Assembly: GCF_000243675.2 (NCBI RefSeq)
Contig: NZ_AHMM02000015.1
Span: 480,001 to 544,000 of the forward strand
Direction of reading: 5' to 3'
Length of the DNA stretch: 64,000 bases
From: Leptospira inadai serovar Lyme str. 10
Lineage (GTDB): Bacteria; Spirochaetota; Leptospiria; Leptospirales; Leptospiraceae
In this document: in pieces, positions 27,682 through 35,567 of the stretch
Layout of the letters: each line of letters begins with the position of its first letter
Position numbering within the stretch: the stretch's first letter is position 1
Program-made: the position numbers and the translations under genes
The notes under the pieces: generated by a model
The model's database searches: none
What the model was told of the DNA's origin: nothing
The model's input: only the letters and a program-made list of their open reading frames with translations

Positions 27682-28440
27682 TTACGAAGGGAATTCCTTC
27701 TTTTTTTTCGTAAGAATCCGATACGATTTCTCGATCAAATTTGGTCCAGCTCCAAGTATAAAGAGGAGAGAGCAAATAAAATAAGAGAACTGCAATTTGA
27801 GTATTCCAATTTCTGCAAATTTCCTGGAAGAAACAATTATACAAGAGTCTAAAACGTTAAAAGAACTGATCTTACGAATTCTCCGAACGATCTCCGAATC
27901 CTCCATTAAATTCCAATCTTCTTGGAACCCTCCGCATTTTGAAAAAATCTCCGTCGTCACGAATAGTCCTTGATCACCGAACCTTAATAGATTTAAGTTC
28001 CTATCTTTGTAAACGGCGTTCAGCTTCAGCCAACATTTCTTAGAATCGTAGCGAATCCGAAAGCAACCTGCCGGTTTCCCTTCCTCCACGCTGGATCGAA
28101 TGGCTTGGAAATAATCTTCCGGCGGAAGACAATCTGCGTGGAGAAAGAATAGGATTTTTCCATTAGAGAACTTTGCACCTAGGTTACATTGAAATGCGCG
28201 ACTTTGAACGGGTGAATCGATTAACGTTACTCTATATTGGGAAACGATCTGTTTTGAATTGTCCGTACTTTTGCCGTCGACCACGATGATTTCAAGATTT
28301 TCATCCTTTCGATTTAAGGAATCAAGTCGTTCCAATAGTATGGGAAGAAAATTTTCTTCGTTATATACAGGGATAATAACGGAAATCTTTGAATTTAAGA
28401 GGAAGTCCTTCTCCACGCCAAAATCCCTTTTGCTTCGCAT
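27682..28440 (-). CDS. Family 2 glycosyltransferase (TIGR04283-like)
   Basis: About 252 aa from the ATG at 28440; the frame extends further upstream inside the previous gene but is not conserved there. GT2 motifs: ISVIIPVYNEENFLP at the N-terminus, IIVVDGKSTDNSK, FLHADCLPPEDYF (the DXD-like site is HAD) and GDQGLFV with EDWNLMEDSEIVRRI. A C-terminal hydrophobic stretch (FSYFICSLLFILG) may anchor it to the membrane. This type usually sits next to a DUF2064 transferase, as here, and the pair overlaps by 45 bp. Substrates are unknown. Confidence 0.75.
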   Translation of the reverse strand: MRSKRDFGVEKDFLLNSKISVIIPVYNEENFLPILLERLDSLNRKDENLEIIVVDGKSTDNSKQIVSQYRVTLIDSPVQSRAFQCNLGAKFSNGKILFFLHADCLPPEDYFQAIRSSVEEGKPAGCFRIRYDSKKCWLKLNAVYKDRNLNLLRFGDQGLFVTTEIFSKCGGFQEDWNLMEDSEIVRRIRKISSFNVLDSCIIVSSRKFAEIGILKLQFSYFICSLLFILGAGPNLIEKSYRILTKKKKEFPS

Positions 28441-29027
28441 TCTTGCAGATCTTTTAAAGTATCGATGTCGCTTAAAACGGGAAGTAAACCGACATTCCTT
28501 CCTGCCTGTCGAACTTTCTCTAAGCTTGCATGCAACACAGTGCTCGTACTCCATTGGATTCCGTGGAAGAGTTCCGGAAAGTCTTTCTTCAATCCGATCA
28601 AATAATAGCCCCCGTCTTTTGCCGGACCAAAAACGACCTCCTTCTCATGTAAAATTCGGAAAGCCTCTTTTATATGAAACTCTTGGAGTTCCGCACAGTC
28701 GCTTCCGATTAAAACGGCCGAGGAATATCCGTTATGAAACGAGTATAGGAATGCGTTTCTCATTTTTTCGCCTAAATCTCCGCCCTGTTGCACTTTTGTA
28801 ATTAAGGGGGAGTTCCCCCAAATCTCCGATTCGCTCGAATCGGGAAGAAATGAATCGAACCATAAAATCTTGGGAATATCGAGAGGGAGCACGCATTCTC
28901 TGGTCTTTTTCACTAAAGCGAGGTAGACTTCCAATGCCGCTTTTTCGCCGATGTGCTCTGCAAGTCTCGTCTTTACCCTTCCGGCAATCGGATTCTTTAA
29001 GAATATATGTAAAATCGGATTTGGCAT
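28395..29027 (-). CDS. DUF2064/TIGR04282 glycosyltransferase-like protein
   Basis: Encodes 210 aa. Nucleotidyltransferase-like motifs: HIFLKNPIAGRVKTRLA at the N-terminus, QGGDLGEKMRNAF, VLIGSDCAELQEFHIKEAF and GPAKDGGYYLIGLK; the ending DIDTLKDLQ is typical. The family (rSAM/selenodomain-associated transferase 1) occurs beside TIGR04283 glycosyltransferases and often near arsenosugar or selenium-linked genes; no such genes are visible here. It is cytoplasmic and translationally overlapped with the downstream glycosyltransferase. Confidence 0.8.
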   Translation of the reverse strand: MPNPILHIFLKNPIAGRVKTRLAEHIGEKAALEVYLALVKKTRECVLPLDIPKILWFDSFLPDSSESEIWGNSPLITKVQQGGDLGEKMRNAFLYSFHNGYSSAVLIGSDCAELQEFHIKEAFRILHEKEVVFGPAKDGGYYLIGLKKDFPELFHGIQWSTSTVLHASLEKVRQAGRNVGLLPVLSDIDTLKDLQECEAKGILAWRRTSS

Positions 29028-29634
29028 TAGAGCTAGTAAACCGACACTTGAGAAGTTACATGTTTCATACTTATTCCTGTCTAAAATCGAGCAATTAATT
29101 TACATTCCACGGAAGCAAAAACATGCCGTCGCCTTTTTCCCGTATCCGAACAGATCCTAGAGCCTTGCTGCGGTCGTAAATCTTGAATGAAAGTTTGCGA
29201 TAGTCGATTGAAACCGTTTTTCGATAACGGTGGAGGATCGCTGGATTTTGTAGAATTAGTAAATTATAAAAAATAGATATACTTTCTGTATTCCGGTGTA
29301 CGGATGATCCGGTTCTTAGGAATTTTGCAGTCGATTTAAATCTGCGGAAACATTCGAAAGACCGAACGAATCCGAACGGCAAAGCCTTCATCTGGACTGT
29401 TGCCGGGTGGGCTGTAGGCGTTCCTCCCTCGATTGGGAACGAAAAGCGGTTCGATAACGGCCTGAATATTTCGCATAGTGAATATCGAAGAGAAGGCTCT
29501 CCTTACCAACCTAAGATTGTGACCGACAATTTTTAAGAAAAGGAGAATCTCTTTTCCCAGGATCTCCTCACCGACTGGCGACGGAAAGTATAGAGGTATC
29601 TCGCGCAAGGAAAACGCCTAACAGCTAAACGAGA
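29028..29634. other. 607-bp intergenic stretch, no recognised gene
   Basis: Two short minus-strand frames (29095-29391 and 29336-29608) lie here, but neither resembles a known family and neither has a strong ribosome site. They could be remnants of one decayed gene. A GCCTAAC near 29611 is isolated, without attC-like structure around it. Confidence 0.4.
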
Positions 29635-32094
29635 TCAAAGTTCCTCCCTTCCGGCGCAAAAGACGCTGATTGCCTGAACGGAATTTAGGACCCGTCCTTC
29701 GGTTACTTGATCTCTGAGAGAATCTATCTTATCCGCATTCCCTAACAAAGCCGCTTTCAGTTGCTGGGCAGTAGCGTTCGGTTGGCATTTCTTCATTTGG
29801 ACGAATGTGGCGGCAACCAAAGGAGTGGCGTAAGAAGTTCCCGCTGCCACTTCAAAATTCCAGAGAACCGGACGATCTGCAAGTCCAAGCTTCACAGGGT
29901 TCATATTAGGAGTATTCACTAATATATCTTCCCCCGGAGCCGCAATGTCGATCTTACCCGCACCAAAATTGCTAGAGTGCCGCAACTGAGGAATCTGACC
30001 GGTTCCTAGAGAACCTTGAGACAGGGCAGCAACTCGGATCACAGGATCATATGTTCTATCCAGATCGGTTGCTGGATTATAACATCCTGGGCCTGTTAGC
30101 TCTTCACAAACCTCACCTAACGGTCGACCTTCATTTCCGGCGGCGGCGACGAGGATGCTCTTGTTTTTCCGTCCAATGAGACGGATTTTTTCGTAATACT
30201 GATTTTGAAGTAACACACGTCCTGCCGGTGGAAAAAGCTCCTCTTTCAATGCCAAAGAAATATTTACGATCGGATCTTCCTCGGCAAGGACATCATTCCA
30301 CATACTGATCCAGTGCGCGTAACTATGTTCCTTAAAAATAGTTGGGGTCAAATGGCGTACGATTACAGGGGTTCCGGGCGCAGCTCCGGTCACTCTATCT
30401 GATATCACGGATGCAACCCTGCTTCCGTGAGTTAGTGCCGAAGGTGAGAATGAACTTCGATCGTTTGTGTCGTTATTATAGCCTACTCTTTTATGCTCTA
30501 AAGATTGGTCTTGTAAATAAACGAAGTTGTCGACCACCGTTACGGTAACCTCCGGATCATGTTTTTTCGAATAAAACGCGGATAAATAATTCCAAACCTG
30601 TTTGGCAAGAGTCTTAAACAATAACGCCTTGGCACTGCTAGTAAACTCGCAATCCGCTTTTTGATATCCAGTTCCTCTTTTTTGTCGTGAACTCGTTTGA
30701 TCCGAAGGATCGCACTCTTCTGCATCGTTCACTAACGGGGTCCCTTCCTTTCGGACTAATTGGCATATGGTTTGCATCGTTTTTTCCTGCCTTACGCAAT
30801 GCATCGGATATCCGGTTTCCGCTGTCGGCTGGATCCATTTTTCGTTCTTAAAGAAATCCACTCCCAACAACGCCAGCTCTCGATCAGAGTACGGTTCGCT
30901 TTTGTAGGAGCCTGGTTCGTCTACTCCACCGAAGGATGATCCCAAAGAGAGAGTGCAGGTGTAATAATAACCTCCGCCGGATATTACTCTCCTGCAAAAA
31001 TCCGTTTTACCGTCATTGTTCGCATCGATCCATCCTCGCGATGTTTCAAGTCCCAATTCTAAACTTCCCGATTTGACTGGGGATGCAAAACCGTTCCCTG
31101 TCGAAGAGAGACACTGGATGGTGCTCGTATCCAATGCATAACAAAAATCTGATTTTCCATCCCCGTTCCAGTCCGTCCACCAGCGCACCGTACTCGGATC
31201 ATACACTTGCAATCTAGATTCAACAGGGTCGCTTGCGACCTGGGATCCGAACTTACCTCCCTCGTTTTTCATGAATAAGATCCTGATCCTTCCCTTGGTT
31301 TCTTCGATCCAAGTAAGATCCTTGTCAGTATCTCCGTCGATATCTACCCAGCTAGGAAAGGTGATCCTTGCAGTTTGGCTTGTATAATTCAGTTTCACCG
31401 TGTTCATGGGAACGAATTTATTTCCTTTGGAAATTTGACAGGAAGCCTCCTCGTGGCCTGTGGCAAATTTCCCGGCATAACAATAATCCGACCGTTTGTC
31501 TCCGTCGATATCCACCCAATATACGTCGGATTTAATGGAATCAAATCCGCGAGGAAGAGTTCCTTCGATTATGGCTCCTCCAACATACTCTCCCTTTTTG
31601 TTTTCTAGTATACTAATGCAGCGAACACCGTAGTTGACATTTGCGCCAAATAATTGAATATAGAGTCCGCAATAATCCGGAATTCCGTCTCCGGTAATGT
31701 CGGTAAATTCAGGTTCTAATAAGTCAAGAATGTCTGCGGAAGAAACATTTATTTTGAATAACGGATTGAATTTGCCGTAATAATTTACGTAACAGCTTAG
31801 AGAGGAGGACAGATCCATTCCGATCGTTTTTTCACAAAGGTCGTCTATTCCATCACTATTTGCGTCTACCCAATATTGCTTATTGAGTCCAGAGATTTGA
31901 TTCGTCTCAAATCGATCGTTTTTCGTTTCGGGAGAAAAAAGGATGCGTATTGCCTTCGAGGAGGATCCGGTATTTCCTGCGGGAGGGCAATCGCCTCCTA
32001 AAACAAAAAGGATTAGTAGGCAGGATAAAAAAGCGGAGTGTAACTTTTGCTTTTTGACTATATTAAAAAATGGAAATGAAGGGATGGCAGACAT
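29635..32094 (-). CDS. Subtilisin-family lipoprotein with FG-GAP/VCBS-like repeats (copy 1)
   Basis: Encodes 819 aa. The signal ends in a lipobox (VLGGDC). Residues about 70-440 contain at least six calcium-loop repeats of the form DxDxDGxxDxC (VDANSDGIDDLC, TDITGDGIPDYC, TDWNGDGKSDFC, IDANNDGKTDFC), an FG-GAP-like propeller. A dibasic RQKRG precedes an S8 protease domain (about 510-800) with Asp in VTVVDNFVY, His in LTHGSRVAS, oxyanion Asn in AAAGNEG and Ser in AAGTSYATP; the catalytic set is complete. It should be a surface or periplasmic lipid-anchored protease. The paralogue at 32299 lies directly upstream, and a TCGGTACA site lies 27 bases before the start. Confidence 0.85.
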   Translation of the reverse strand: MSAIPSFPFFNIVKKQKLHSAFLSCLLILFVLGGDCPPAGNTGSSSKAIRILFSPETKNDRFETNQISGLNKQYWVDANSDGIDDLCEKTIGMDLSSSLSCYVNYYGKFNPLFKINVSSADILDLLEPEFTDITGDGIPDYCGLYIQLFGANVNYGVRCISILENKKGEYVGGAIIEGTLPRGFDSIKSDVYWVDIDGDKRSDYCYAGKFATGHEEASCQISKGNKFVPMNTVKLNYTSQTARITFPSWVDIDGDTDKDLTWIEETKGRIRILFMKNEGGKFGSQVASDPVESRLQVYDPSTVRWWTDWNGDGKSDFCYALDTSTIQCLSSTGNGFASPVKSGSLELGLETSRGWIDANNDGKTDFCRRVISGGGYYYTCTLSLGSSFGGVDEPGSYKSEPYSDRELALLGVDFFKNEKWIQPTAETGYPMHCVRQEKTMQTICQLVRKEGTPLVNDAEECDPSDQTSSRQKRGTGYQKADCEFTSSAKALLFKTLAKQVWNYLSAFYSKKHDPEVTVTVVDNFVYLQDQSLEHKRVGYNNDTNDRSSFSPSALTHGSRVASVISDRVTGAAPGTPVIVRHLTPTIFKEHSYAHWISMWNDVLAEEDPIVNISLALKEELFPPAGRVLLQNQYYEKIRLIGRKNKSILVAAAGNEGRPLGEVCEELTGPGCYNPATDLDRTYDPVIRVAALSQGSLGTGQIPQLRHSSNFGAGKIDIAAPGEDILVNTPNMNPVKLGLADRPVLWNFEVAAGTSYATPLVAATFVQMKKCQPNATAQQLKAALLGNADKIDSLRDQVTEGRVLNSVQAISVFCAGREEL

Positions 32095-32120
32095 GCCTAT
32101 TATTAGTATTTTAAGGAAAA

Positions 32121-32128
32121 TGTACCGA
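32121..32128 (-). promoter_or_regulatory. TCGGTACA motif before subtilisin copy 1
   Basis: On the minus strand TTTTTTCGGTACATTTTCC sits about 27-34 bases upstream of the start at 32094. The same motif in the same orientation occurs before the genes starting at 39560, 46235, 54340 and 62319. Confidence 0.5.
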
Positions 32129-32251
32129 AAAAAGATCTTTGATCGAAGCCGGAGTTGCCGCAGGCGTCGATCTCTCTTTATAGATTGGAGCTGGAATGAG
32201 TCTTTAGAGGAAATCCCGACCTAGCGAATCTAGATTGAAATTAATAATTAA

Positions 32252-32281
32252 CCCCCGAAGATTGTTCAGGGGGTAACTAAC
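32252..32281 (-). terminator. Hairpin after subtilisin copy 2
   Basis: ACCCCC and GGGGGT arms with a short extra stem lie just beyond the stop of the 32299 gene; an AT-rich TTAATTATTA tract follows on the minus strand. A plausible but imperfect intrinsic terminator. Confidence 0.45.
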
Positions 32282-32298
32282 TCTGTTGATCTTGCCTT

Positions 32299-34743
32299 TT
32301 ACAATTCTTCGCGAATACAAAATGCTTGGATAGCTCGCTGGGCATTTAAGACCCTGCCATTGATGACCTGAGTTTTCAGTCCTTCCACCACATCCGCATT
32401 ATCTAATAGTCCTTGTTTCAGTTGCTGAGCCGTCGCTTTAGGTTGACAGGATTTCATCGTAGCCAGGACGGCTGCTACAATAGGAGTTGCGAAAGATGTC
32501 CCCGATGAAACATGATTATGCCATTCGTCAGGACTCGGGTTCCCGTCGTCGTATGGGGTGCGAAAGAAGGGGCCCCTTACATCTATTCTTTCTCCGGGAG
32601 CAGCTATATCCACTCGGTCGGATCCGAAATTGCTCGAGAAAAACAATTCAATTATTCCATATTCTGGCCTATTGGGATCATACTGTGAAAGAGCCGCGAC
32701 TCGAATAACGGGATCTCTATTTTTTCGTACCGGATCATTCGGAAAGTAGCAGGCCGGCATCTCGAAGCTTATGCAATGATCATTCATCGATTTGCCCTCT
32801 GGGTTCGAGTTTCCTGCAGCGGAGACTATCAAAGATTTATTTTGAACTCCGATTGCATCTATCCTATCGTCGAAATTAGAGTCCGGCGTTCTGCGTATGG
32901 ATCCCGTTACGACAACGATCGGATCTTGATCGTTCAATATATCATCATATATTTTTCTCCAAGTATCTGCATGCGAATGAGTAGCTGTGTTCATGATCTT
33001 TTCCCGAATCCCGATTTTTGTCCCAGGGGCTTGGCCGAATTCGTAATCATATATAACGGAAGCGACCTGGGAACCGTGCGTCAAATGTACAGGATTGCTG
33101 CTGAAAAATGAGTTAATCTCGGCGACCGGAGTGTTTTCATTATAATCTCTTTTGAATTTCTTGAGAGATCCATCCATTATAAATACTTTATGATCGACTA
33201 CCGTAACGTAAACATCTTTACGTTTATATTTTTTAGCCAATTTGTATACACCAACATCCATATGCATAGCTGTCCTATACCATAGTGCGGCGCAGGCTGC
33301 TGCGACAGCGCCGCTATTCTTGTATCCACTGCTCCTTTTTTCCCGGCTCAGTTCCTCATCCAAGGGGCATTCATCTTGGTCTACGAGTGGGCTTCCTTCT
33401 TTTCGGACCAATTGGCAAACTGCTTTGTCTAACAAGCCTTGTACTGCACAGTGCATCGGATACCCTGTCTCCCCCGTAGGCTGGATCCATTTTTCGTTTT
33501 GGACCATACTTTCTCCCAGCAACATTTCTGGATCGGTGTATAGGTCGCTTTTGTAGGAGCCTGGTTCGTTGACTCCGCCGAAGGAAGATCCCTGAGAGAG
33601 TGTGCAGATATAATAATAACCGCTGCCGCCGGACATGACTCTTCTGCAAAAGTCGGTTTTACCGTCGTTATTCGCATCGATCCAGCCTCGTGATGTGCCC
33701 ACTCCCAACTCCATGCTCTCCGATTTAACTGCGGATGCAAAGCCGTTCCCTGTCGAAGACAGGCACTGGATGGTGTTCGAATCAGAAGCATAACAAAAAT
33801 CTGATTTTCCATCCCCGTTCCAGTCCGTCCACCAGCGCACGGTGCTCGGATCATCCGCCTTTAACCCGGCTCCAATGGGGTCGCTCGCGACCTGAGATCC
33901 GAACTTACCTCCTTCGTTTTTCATGAAGAGGATTCTGATCCTTCCGTTGGCTTCTTCGATCCAAGTAAAATCCTTATCAGTATCCCCGTCGATGTCCGCG
34001 AAACTCGGGAAGGTAATCTTGGCAGTTTCACTTGTGAAATTTAATTTTGCTGTACTCTTGGGAACGAATCCGGTCCCGCTGGAAATTTGACATGCAAGCT
34101 GATAGCCCAAGCCAACGTTTTCGACGGAGCAATAATCTGATCGTTTGTCCCCGTTGATATCTCCCCAATATAAGTCGAATTTACTAGGTTCAAATCCACG
34201 AGAAAGGGATCCTTCTATGATCCCTCCGGTAGAATATTCTCCCTTTTTATTTTCTATTATACTCACGCAACGAACACTGTAGTAGCCATTTACGCCTGAT
34301 ACGTGAAAATCGAGCCCGCAATAATCCGGAATTCCATCCCCAGTTACATCCGTGAATTGCGGTTTCACTAATAAAAGTTGATCATAGGAAGAAGAACCTA
34401 TATCGAATAGCTTACTGAACTTGCCGTAATAATTCGTATGACAACTTAGAGTTGTTGACAAGTCTATGTTTGTCGTTTTGGAGCAAAGATCTTCAACCCC
34501 GTCGCCATTTGCATCTATCCAATAACTTGTAGTAAGCCTGCCCAGATCGTGCTCAAATCGATCATTTTTCGTTTCGGGGGAAAAAAGGATGCGGATCGCC
34601 TTTGCAGACCCGGTATTATCTTTTGGAGGGCAGTCGCCGCCTAAAACAAAAAGGATTAGCAGGCAGGATAAAAAAGCGGAATGCACCTTAGGTCTTTTGC
34701 CTACAGTGAAAAATGAAAATGAGGAAATGTTTCTCATACTCAT
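32299..34743 (-). CDS. Subtilisin-family lipoprotein with FG-GAP/VCBS-like repeats (copy 2)
   Basis: Encodes 814 aa and is paralogous to the 29635 gene over its whole length. The signal peptide and lipobox (FVLGGDC) are almost unchanged, and the FG-GAP half matches the paralogue closely, with long identical runs such as the WTDWNGDGKSDFCYA loop. The protease half (about 500-810) is much more diverged but keeps Asp (VTVVDHKVF), His (LTHGSQVAS), oxyanion Asn (AAGNSNPEG) and Ser (SGTSFATP), so both look active. A dibasic REKRS separates the halves. The product has a longer insert around the active-site serine. Repeat cluster 2 starts about 40 bp upstream of its start. Confidence 0.85.
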   Translation of the reverse strand: MSMRNISSFSFFTVGKRPKVHSAFLSCLLILFVLGGDCPPKDNTGSAKAIRILFSPETKNDRFEHDLGRLTTSYWIDANGDGVEDLCSKTTNIDLSTTLSCHTNYYGKFSKLFDIGSSSYDQLLLVKPQFTDVTGDGIPDYCGLDFHVSGVNGYYSVRCVSIIENKKGEYSTGGIIEGSLSRGFEPSKFDLYWGDINGDKRSDYCSVENVGLGYQLACQISSGTGFVPKSTAKLNFTSETAKITFPSFADIDGDTDKDFTWIEEANGRIRILFMKNEGGKFGSQVASDPIGAGLKADDPSTVRWWTDWNGDGKSDFCYASDSNTIQCLSSTGNGFASAVKSESMELGVGTSRGWIDANNDGKTDFCRRVMSGGSGYYYICTLSQGSSFGGVNEPGSYKSDLYTDPEMLLGESMVQNEKWIQPTGETGYPMHCAVQGLLDKAVCQLVRKEGSPLVDQDECPLDEELSREKRSSGYKNSGAVAAACAALWYRTAMHMDVGVYKLAKKYKRKDVYVTVVDHKVFIMDGSLKKFKRDYNENTPVAEINSFFSSNPVHLTHGSQVASVIYDYEFGQAPGTKIGIREKIMNTATHSHADTWRKIYDDILNDQDPIVVVTGSIRRTPDSNFDDRIDAIGVQNKSLIVSAAGNSNPEGKSMNDHCISFEMPACYFPNDPVRKNRDPVIRVAALSQYDPNRPEYGIIELFFSSNFGSDRVDIAAPGERIDVRGPFFRTPYDDGNPSPDEWHNHVSSGTSFATPIVAAVLATMKSCQPKATAQQLKQGLLDNADVVEGLKTQVINGRVLNAQRAIQAFCIREEL

Positions 34744-34783
34744 TCATTGGTTTTTAAAAAGAAAATGTATCTGAAAAAGGTGT

Positions 34784-35104
34784 CAGAGGAACAGAAGACA
34801 GACGACTGAGGTCAGACGCGTTCGCTTTCAGAGGACAGAGGTCAGACGCGTTCGCTTTGCTCACGCTAGACAGAAGCTGCTATACGTTGGGAAGGCAGCC
34901 GTGACAGAGGAAAATCCACTAAAACACAAGAATCTTTCTCTAGTACATGGCAACTCCGCTCATCAATGTTCTGTCCTCTGCAGAAGACTGAAGACAGTAG
35001 CTGCTCGAGGTTGAAAAAGTTACAGAAGTAGAGGAAAGATCCCCTGTACACAGGAATTTTTCTCGGGAAGATGGAAACCCTGCTCATCAATGTTCTGTCT
35101 TCTG
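34784..35104 (+). repeat. Two tandem copies of repeat A (cluster 2)
   Basis: Copies at 34784-34980 and 34981-35104. The first carries a twice-repeated insert, GAGGTCAGACGCGTTCGCTT, at 34808 and 34838. Ends and core match cluster 1 (for example GGGAAGGCAGCCGTGACAGA is shared with copy A1). Confidence 0.8.
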
Positions 35105-35244
35105 TGAACTGGAGAGTAGAATTTACTTAAAAAACCCCGCCCTTTGGGTGGGGGCCGGAGCGGAGCGGTGGAAAAATTCCTGTACCACAAAACGATTCCC
35201 CTGACAAGAACTTTTCCAGAAAGAATTTAGTAGGAGCTCCCACG
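35105..35244 (+). repeat. Repeat segment B (cluster 2)
   Basis: Nearly identical to 2968-3119, in the same position between A copies. It starts near GAACTGGAGAGTAGAATTTA and ends GTAGGAGCTCCCACG. Confidence 0.8.
35129..35153 (-). terminator. Intrinsic terminator in repeat B, cluster 2
   Basis: Same hairpin as at 3004-3028: CCCCACCC-AAA-GGGCGGGG followed by TTTTTT on the minus strand. It lies downstream of the giant lipoprotein gene ending at 35568 and would protect the subtilisin genes from read-through. Confidence 0.65.
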
Positions 35245-35404
35245 CAGAGGACAGAGGACAGAGGACTGAAGACAGAAGCTGCTAGACGTTGGAAAAGTTA
35301 CATAGGACGGGAAAAATCCACCTTAACAGAAGGAATATAGCTCCAGAACATGGAAACTCCGTTTATCAATGTTCTGTCCTCAGTCCTCCGTCTTCTGTTC
35401 TCTG
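35245..35404 (+). repeat. Repeat A, third copy of cluster 2
   Basis: Begins CAGAGGACAGAGGACAGAGG and ends CTTCTGTTCTCTG. It is followed by the same AAAAGCTGCTATACAGCGGA junction into repeat C as in cluster 1. Confidence 0.75.
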
Positions 35405-35419
35405 AAAAGCTGCTATACA

Positions 35420-35531
35420 GCGGAAGACTACGGAGTTAATTCGAATGCAGTTTGTTTGATTGAAAATTTGACTTCACTTTGTTCAGTCATCCTTCGGGAA
35501 TCTCGCTCCCTGCGGGTCGCTCGATTAGGCA
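35420..35531 (+). repeat. Repeat C, single 112-bp unit
   Basis: One unit closely matching the three tandem units at 3275-3610. It ends 37 bp before the stop codon of the 35568 gene. Confidence 0.8.
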
Positions 35532-35567
35532 GCGCGGGGGAGGCGTCCCCCCGTCTGCCGTCGGGTT

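Noticed and set aside
29095..29608. Transposase remnant in the 607-bp spacer
   Set aside because: The two short frames show no DDE, HUH or HTH motif and no terminal inverted repeats were found at the borders.
29611..29617. GCCTAAC as a second integron core
   Set aside because: No inverted partner or folded structure around it; a 7-bp match is expected by chance in a window this size.
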